Source of the DNA: Hyaloscypha bicolor E
Lineage: Eukaryota; Ascomycota; Leotiomycetes; Helotiales; Hyaloscyphaceae
Reading direction: 5' to 3'
NCBI RefSeq assembly: GCF_002865645.1
Contig: NW_020194552.1
Coordinates: 558,001-622,000 of the forward strand
Length of the DNA: 64,000 nt
Of this stretch, positions 58,683 through 64,000 are shown one piece after another. Each line of letters begins with the position of its first letter. Positions within the stretch are counted from its first letter, which is position 1. The position numbers and the translations under genes were made by a program. The notes under the pieces are model-generated. The model saw only the letters and a program-made list of their open reading frames with translations. It had not been told where the DNA came from and made no database searches.

Positions 58683-61453
58683 ATGCCTCCGGACACGAAC
58701 AGTCCCACGCCCATCGATCCGCAGCTTACGGGAGACACCTCGAGGCTGACTGCTCAGCCTTTGACCGTGCTACCGACAAGAACGCAGCATGATGACGGCG
58801 AGGCTGATGACGATGATGAGACTGAGCAGAGGAATCTGGGGAGTGAGAAGAGACAGAAGTTGAACTTGTGGAAGTGTAAGCAGTGTCGGGAAGCGAGGAA
58901 AAAGGTACGGTACTAATTACGAGTCTTCCGTTTGTGGCTTTTCTCCCATCCCACCGCTTTGCCCAGTTCGACGGCTTGACATGCTTTGCTATTATGTGGG
59001 CTTTGCAAAGACAAATGTTGATAGGGCCTTTGCATGAGCGATCTACAAGGTTGATGGTTCTCTTTGGCTTCGGAAATATTATGGTCAAGTTCGTGACTGC
59101 TCCTAACAAGCCCACCTGCGTCTAATTCAATGCCATTATCATTATGTTACACTTCTTCCTGCATGCCCCATCACCACCACATACTTGTCTTATCACACAT
59201 TATTTAGACCGCTTAGCTGACATATAGAAGTGCTTCCCGGCAGACCGTGTCTGGCCACAAAAATGCGAACGTTGCCTTGCCCACCGGCCTGAACCCCTTG
59301 ACTGTTCCGAGCCGGAGTTAAATACTCGGAAAAGGGGCCCGAATCTAAAAGACAAAGCACGAGACAAGCAAAAGGAAAAACCAAAAGATAAATCCCCAAG
59401 ACCACCGAAACGCATACCGACTGTGTCGACTTCGGAGCCTCGAAGTCGGGATAGTACTGATGAGGAGGAGGGTGGCGCCTCAACGGATGATGCGACAACG
59501 TATGAAAGGCCGCAGCGCACCGAAGTAGTATCAAAAGGGGTTAAGAGAGAATATCTTGGAGATCCTGTCCCCGAGTTACCAAAAATGGTGATCAATGACG
59601 AGAACTACCGTCCAACCTCGGTCTACCAGCCTTTAGCAGAAGGCGAATTTCGAATCTTAAAGCTCGCTCCCGGCAAAAAGGACGACAAAATCATCTCCTG
59701 CTCCTTCGTCACAGCGTCTGTGGATCGACCCATGAAGTACGAGGCCATCTCGTATCTCTGGGGAGCAGCGGGCCAAAGATCAATGGAGATTCATCTGACC
59801 GATCCCCAAGGCAAATCACATCCCATATTCATCAGGAGTCATCTCTACGAAGCACTGAAATTCCTGCGCCACCCTTCAAAATTCAGGTATTTCTGGGTCG
59901 ATGCACTCTGCATTAACCACGGCAGTAGCGACAAAGTAGAGAAGAACAAGCAGATTGCAATGAAGCGATTTGTCTTCCGTAGCGCGGAGAATCTCTGCTT
60001 CTGGCTTGGTGAAGACGAGAACTCGAAAACGGCGCTTAGGTTCATTCCACGAATCCTTGATCTTGTTGGTATTGACAGTCTCGTCCGCGACGAGTCTACC
60101 GTTGATGACTGGTTAGCTTTCGTAACGTTGCTCAAGAACCCCGTTTTCAGTCGTCTCTGGTTGGTCCAAGAAGTTGCAGTTGCACAGAATGTCACTTTGC
60201 ATAGCGGCCAGCCTGCAATACACTATGGAGACCTAGTAGATGCCGTCGCAATATTCAGATCTTTTCGAAACCAAATTTCGCTCATGTTCCGTAATAAGGG
60301 GAAGAATGCCAAAGAGCTGTCAGCCCGAAAAGTCATAATGGCGGAACGCTTCATCGAAGTCTCCGCGAACTCTTTACGCATCACCACAACCCCAAACAAA
60401 GAGCAGAAAACACATCGTCTTCTCAGTCTTGAAGCATTGGTATCACATCTGACTAGCCTCGACTCAACCAACCCCCTCGATAGGATTTACTCCGTGCTCG
60501 CCATCGCCAAGGATGGCCCAAGACTGGACGAGAAAACACTGATGCCGATCTCTCGGCAAGACGACGACGCACTTCGGATAGACTATGAAGCGGACTTCGT
60601 AGACGTGTACCAAAATTTTGTGATCCGAGCCATTCAATCGTCTCATTCCCTCGACATAATATGCAGATATTGGGCGGGAGCGGTCGAGAACCTGCCTTCC
60701 TGGGTCCGGCCCAAACAGCTCCTGCAGCCAGCATTGGATGGCAATGTTTCCGAGCGTACGGAGGCGGATAGTCTCGTCGGGCTGCCAGATCACAATGACT
60801 ACCACGCATCGCGAGGAACTGTGGCTACTTTTCGGGTCAAAGCTCAAGCTTCCTTCGCCAACGACAAAAGTAAATTACTCTGCGTGCGCGGCATGCGAGT
60901 CGATACTATTGCCAAGCTCGGGCCACGAGCCTCAGAAGGAATCATCCTTTATGAATGGCTGGCGCTAGCTGGCTGCGTTAGTCAAGGACTCCAGTTTAAT
61001 GTCCCAGAGGAATTCTGGCGTACACTCGTTGCAGATCGCGGTCCTAATGGAACGATGGCACCGTCTTGGTATGCTCGCGCCTTCAGATACTGCCTACAAC
61101 ATCTTACTGCTACCGGGGACATCAACACGAACCGACTAATTTCATTACAAGAGGATGAGTCTTCCCTGGGCGTCAGTTTCTTGAACCGAGTTCAGAGCGT
61201 TATCTGGAATCGTAAATTTCTCGTCAGCAAGGAAAATGGGTGGTTTGGATTGGGGCCTATGGCAACAGTGGAAACAGATATCATTTGTGTTCTTTATGGA
61301 TGTAGTGTTCCTGTTATCCTTCGACCGATGGAGACAGAGGATGGGGAACAATACTTCCTGCTAGTCGGGGAATGTTATGTGCATGGCATAATGGATGGGG
61401 AAATTATAGAAACTGCCGGCAAGTATGGGGAAGAGGAATTCGATCTGAGATAA
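58683..61453 (+). CDS. HET-domain (heterokaryon incompatibility) protein with an N-terminal zinc-cluster-like motif
   Basis: Two exons (58683-58904, 59228-61453) with a 323-bp intron (GTACGG...TAG), long for this window, encode 815 residues. Across the junction six cysteines line up: CKQCREARKK from exon 1, KCFPADRVWPQKCERC and then PLDCSEP from exon 2. The spacing C-x2-C-x7-C-x10-C-x2-C-x10-C resembles a Zn(II)2Cys6 cluster. A Lys/Arg/Pro-rich linker follows. The HET domain starts at about residue 245 with YEAISYLWG and continues with FWVDALCINH and AENLCFWLGE; the C-terminus has the typical VLYGCSVPVILRPME and YVHGIMDGE. HET proteins trigger cell death when incompatible hyphae fuse; a zinc-cluster-like head suggests nucleic acid or partner binding. 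Frame intact. If exon 1 were not used, translation could begin only inside exon 2 at a later ATG. Confidence 0.88.
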
Positions 61454-62072
61454 ACAGCAACTACTCGGCAAAGAACCGTTGCCGATTTTCTAGACTCGAT
61501 TTGGCTTCTGTAGGTACGACTAAATGAGAGCCTTTGACCTCACCCTTAAATTTCATCAATCCCGCGTGCGTACAGCATCATGGTGGTGCTGGCGATTTCC
61601 AAGTTTTTCTATTTCAAGTTAAAGGGGAAGGGTTACTGGTTCTTGAAGCTTAAAGAGATTATTCAATTGTGGAGGTCAGGGATGGCGCTCATAGAGCCCA
61701 TGATTGGCCCACGAACTGTCTGATTAGTCAGCAGCATGCCGCCAGCTTCGAAAGCATGAAAATGGTCTTCTTGTACTCAATCAAACCTTCATTGCATTTC
61801 GACTGTCCTGACCCCTTTTCGCCGAAGATGAGGTCCTGAAATATGCCCCACGGATCGTCATGTTCGGCGAATTGCTGCTGGAAGCTGGCGCAGCAATTGT
61901 GGCGATGCCCTGCAGCAAGTGGATGAGGCTGTGACATTACTTCTTTTGGTGGTGGCCATGGCAGTTCACAAGGTAGGAAGAGGTTTCCTCCTTCAACATT
62001 CTTCTAATTCATCTTCAACGTTCTTATGATCCAGTCTCTGCCGCACTTTCCTTTACTCTTTTGTTTCCCATC
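61454..62072. promoter_or_regulatory. Intergenic region between the HET and NACHT genes
   Basis: About 620 bp between two co-oriented genes. It must contain the 3' end signals of the first and the promoter of the second. No coding feature was seen (the minus-strand frame at 61728-61937 has no domain). Confidence 0.45.
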
Positions 62073-64000
62073 ATGGATGCAATATCGGCCCTCAACATAG
62101 CCCAGAGCGTCGCGCAGTTCGTCGAATTTGGCTGCTGCATTATCTCGAACACAACGCAAATCTACAAATCTATTCATGGAGCCACTGCATCACAAATCGA
62201 GACAACTTTCGCTGCCAGACGGCTCCTCGAATTGAGCGAGAGAATGCAATCCTCTCTGCGCGAACAAACTCCTCCCGAACAGCCTTCCCCCCCTCCTAGC
62301 GAACCCCATCCACCTGAACCACCTACCCTCGATGACTCTACTCTAGCCAGCGAGGTGGAGTCAGGTAAATGGGAAATATACGAGAGACTAAAAGATGAAT
62401 ACGATATCGAGTCGGCAACATTTCCAGTCAGAAAGGCAGACTTCGAAAGACAGATGAGAACATATGCTAGAGCTAAGGAATCTCATGAGACACTCTGCGA
62501 GATCTGCCGCAAATGCATAGTACTATCCAATGACTTGCTCGTCAAGTTGAAAGAGCTGAGTGTTCAAGGACCGAAGCATCGGAAATTTAAGAGTCTTCTA
62601 TTGGCTCTGCGGAGTGTTTGGTCTAGTGAAGCAATAGGGGATTTCCAGAAGCGAATAGAGGCACATCGACGGGAGCTCAGCGATCATTTATTGGCTGCCA
62701 CGTGGTGAGTGCCTATTCTATAATCACTATGCGACCGAGTTCTTTTATGCATTGTTTTGTGCTGACCAAATCCCCGGAGCACAGTGAAAAGCTACAGCTT
62801 CTCTCAATTGACAAAAAGGCAATCCACGACAACGACAGGTTCGAGTCGCTCGATGCAGGCCAGCGACACAACATTGACAACATTACAACTATTCTTAGCA
62901 TTGTCGTCAAGGAATCGCACGACAAACTCAAAAGCGAACTGGTGGCGCGACTTGAGAATATGCAGAAAGAAAGGCTTGCTGAAGAGGAGAAGAAGTACGT
63001 TGAACAACAACGTCAACTTGACGAGACCGCCGATCTTGCTGTGTTGGATCATCTCAATTTCGCCTTGAAGAACGCTCGTCGAGAGGAAATTCACGACGCA
63101 CATAGGACCACATTCTCTTGGATATTCAAAGATCCCGAGATCGTGAGGGCACCCGGGGATGTCGCAGAGAACACCCGGCCGTGGAACAATTTTGTTGAAT
63201 GGTTGAAACGCGGCAAAGATATATATTGGATCAATGGCAAAGCAGGTTCTGGGAAGTCGACTTTGATGAGATATATCGTTGAAAACGCGGAGACCTTTGA
63301 GCATCTTCGAGAATGGGCAGAGCCTGCTGAATTGCGCGTAGCGAGCTTTTATTTTTGGCACAGTGGTCTGCCGGAGCAATGCTCACAATCTGGATTATTT
63401 CGATCACTCTTATACGAGATCTTGTGCAAGAGACCTGACCTGGTGCGCCACGTCTTTCGAGATGAATGGGAGGCTTCTCGTTCTACAAAGTCCAAAGTGG
63501 AGCAGATGAGAATGCTAGAGCGAGTTCGTTCCTTCAGAAGACTGAAAATGGCCTTTGCATATCTTGTAAGCCTTGCTTCCGATGAGCTCAAACTTTGTTT
63601 CTTTATAGATGGACTCGACGAGTACGAAGGCCAGGGCTCTGAGGGTCCAGAGACTATTATCAATGTTTTCAAGAGCATTCCAATATCTCCCAATCTGAAG
63701 ATCTGTCTGTCGAGTCGCCCATGGGTAGCTTTTGAGAACGCTTTCAACAAAGGGCCAAATCTGAGATTGCAGGATCTGACGTACAGAGATATCCGTGTTT
63801 ATGTCCGCGACAGGCTCGAGAGTGACCGCCGGATGCTTCAACTATCCGAGGCCTACCCTGCTCAAAAGGAATACTTCGTCAGAGAAATTCTATCCAAAGC
63901 AAACGGCGTTTTCCTATGGGTATCTCTCGTAATAACGTCCTTGCTCACTGGATTAACAAACCGGGATGATATTTCGGATCTTCAAAACAGACTGAAACGC
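62073..64000 (+). CDS. NACHT-domain STAND protein (NLR-like), 5' part, cut by the right window edge
   Basis: Exon 1 (62073-62704), an 80-bp intron, then exon 2 from 62785 to beyond 64000; about 616 residues are visible. The N-terminus MDAISALNIAQSVAQFVEFG is typical of fungal STAND signalling domains (SesA/HeLo-like or related N-terminal families). A Pro-rich stretch (about 69-90) and a helical, coiled-coil-like region (about 215-300) follow. The NACHT ATPase domain shows the Walker A motif INGKAGSGKST (from about residue 360) and Walker B LCFFIDGLDEY (about 480-490), then LKICLSSRPW, the sensor-type Arg. In this family ATP-driven assembly on ligand detection by C-terminal repeats (WD40, ankyrin or TPR, not visible here) switches on the N-terminal effector, often causing cell death. 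It lies next to a HET-domain gene on the same strand. The ATG follows an in-frame TTG only. Confidence 0.9.

Overview
The window looks like a chromosome segment of a filamentous ascomycete (Pezizomycotina). Genes have short introns (44-85 bp, one of 323 bp) with GT/AG ends. HET-domain and NACHT genes, a 7-TM receptor of the fungal cAMP-receptor-like type, and AT-rich blocks of mutated retrotransposons all fit that group. A helotialean (Leotiomycetes) source is my guess; the sequence alone does not prove it. In the AT-rich blocks CpA/TpG is depleted, TpA is abundant, and old coding frames are interrupted almost only by TAA/TAG where CAA, CAG or TGG would be expected. This is the signature of repeat-induced point mutation (RIP).

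Layout. 1-8340: RIP-mutated Ty3/Gypsy remains (element 1 on the minus strand, a plus-strand integrase/chromodomain fragment, an LTR relic) ending in a 224-bp AAT microsatellite. 8341-11340: an unmutated island with a 245-bp solo LTR and an intact 7-TM receptor gene. 11340-26640: AT-rich, mostly one 14.1-kb minus-strand Ty3/Gypsy element with LTRs and a target duplication. It carries an unidentified extra reading frame between integrase and 3' LTR. Two unmutated DNA elements are nested in it: a 146-bp perfect hairpin and an 896-bp pogo-type deletion derivative. 26900-29030: an 18-bp minisatellite, a second solo LTR (292 bp, TSD TAGTA) and a second hairpin element sharing its ends with the first. 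29030-39870: more RIP-mutated repeats, including a Tc1/mariner transposase relic and several tandem repeats. 39871-42205: a 1084-bp TIR element, a 142-bp MITE and a degenerate telomere-like C-rich tract, marking the passage to normal DNA.

42.5-64 kb is gene-bearing: a secreted GH5 (mannanase-like) enzyme, riboflavin synthase, a small conserved-looking protein, a patatin-like phospholipase, a decayed bZIP-like gene, a 101-aa protein, a HET-domain protein with an N-terminal zinc-cluster-like motif, and the 5' part of a NACHT-type STAND gene that runs off the right end. The last two, with the patatin 5 kb away, belong to families known from fungal non-self recognition. Intergenic stretches of 1-3 kb hold nothing I can name.

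Most notable: the pair of foldback elements with the same ends but unrelated stems; the very long Gypsy element with its extra reading frame; the repeat that sits at three AT/GC boundaries; and the zinc-cluster/HET fusion beside a NACHT gene. Gene models were assembled by eye from reading frames and splice sites; no database search was possible.
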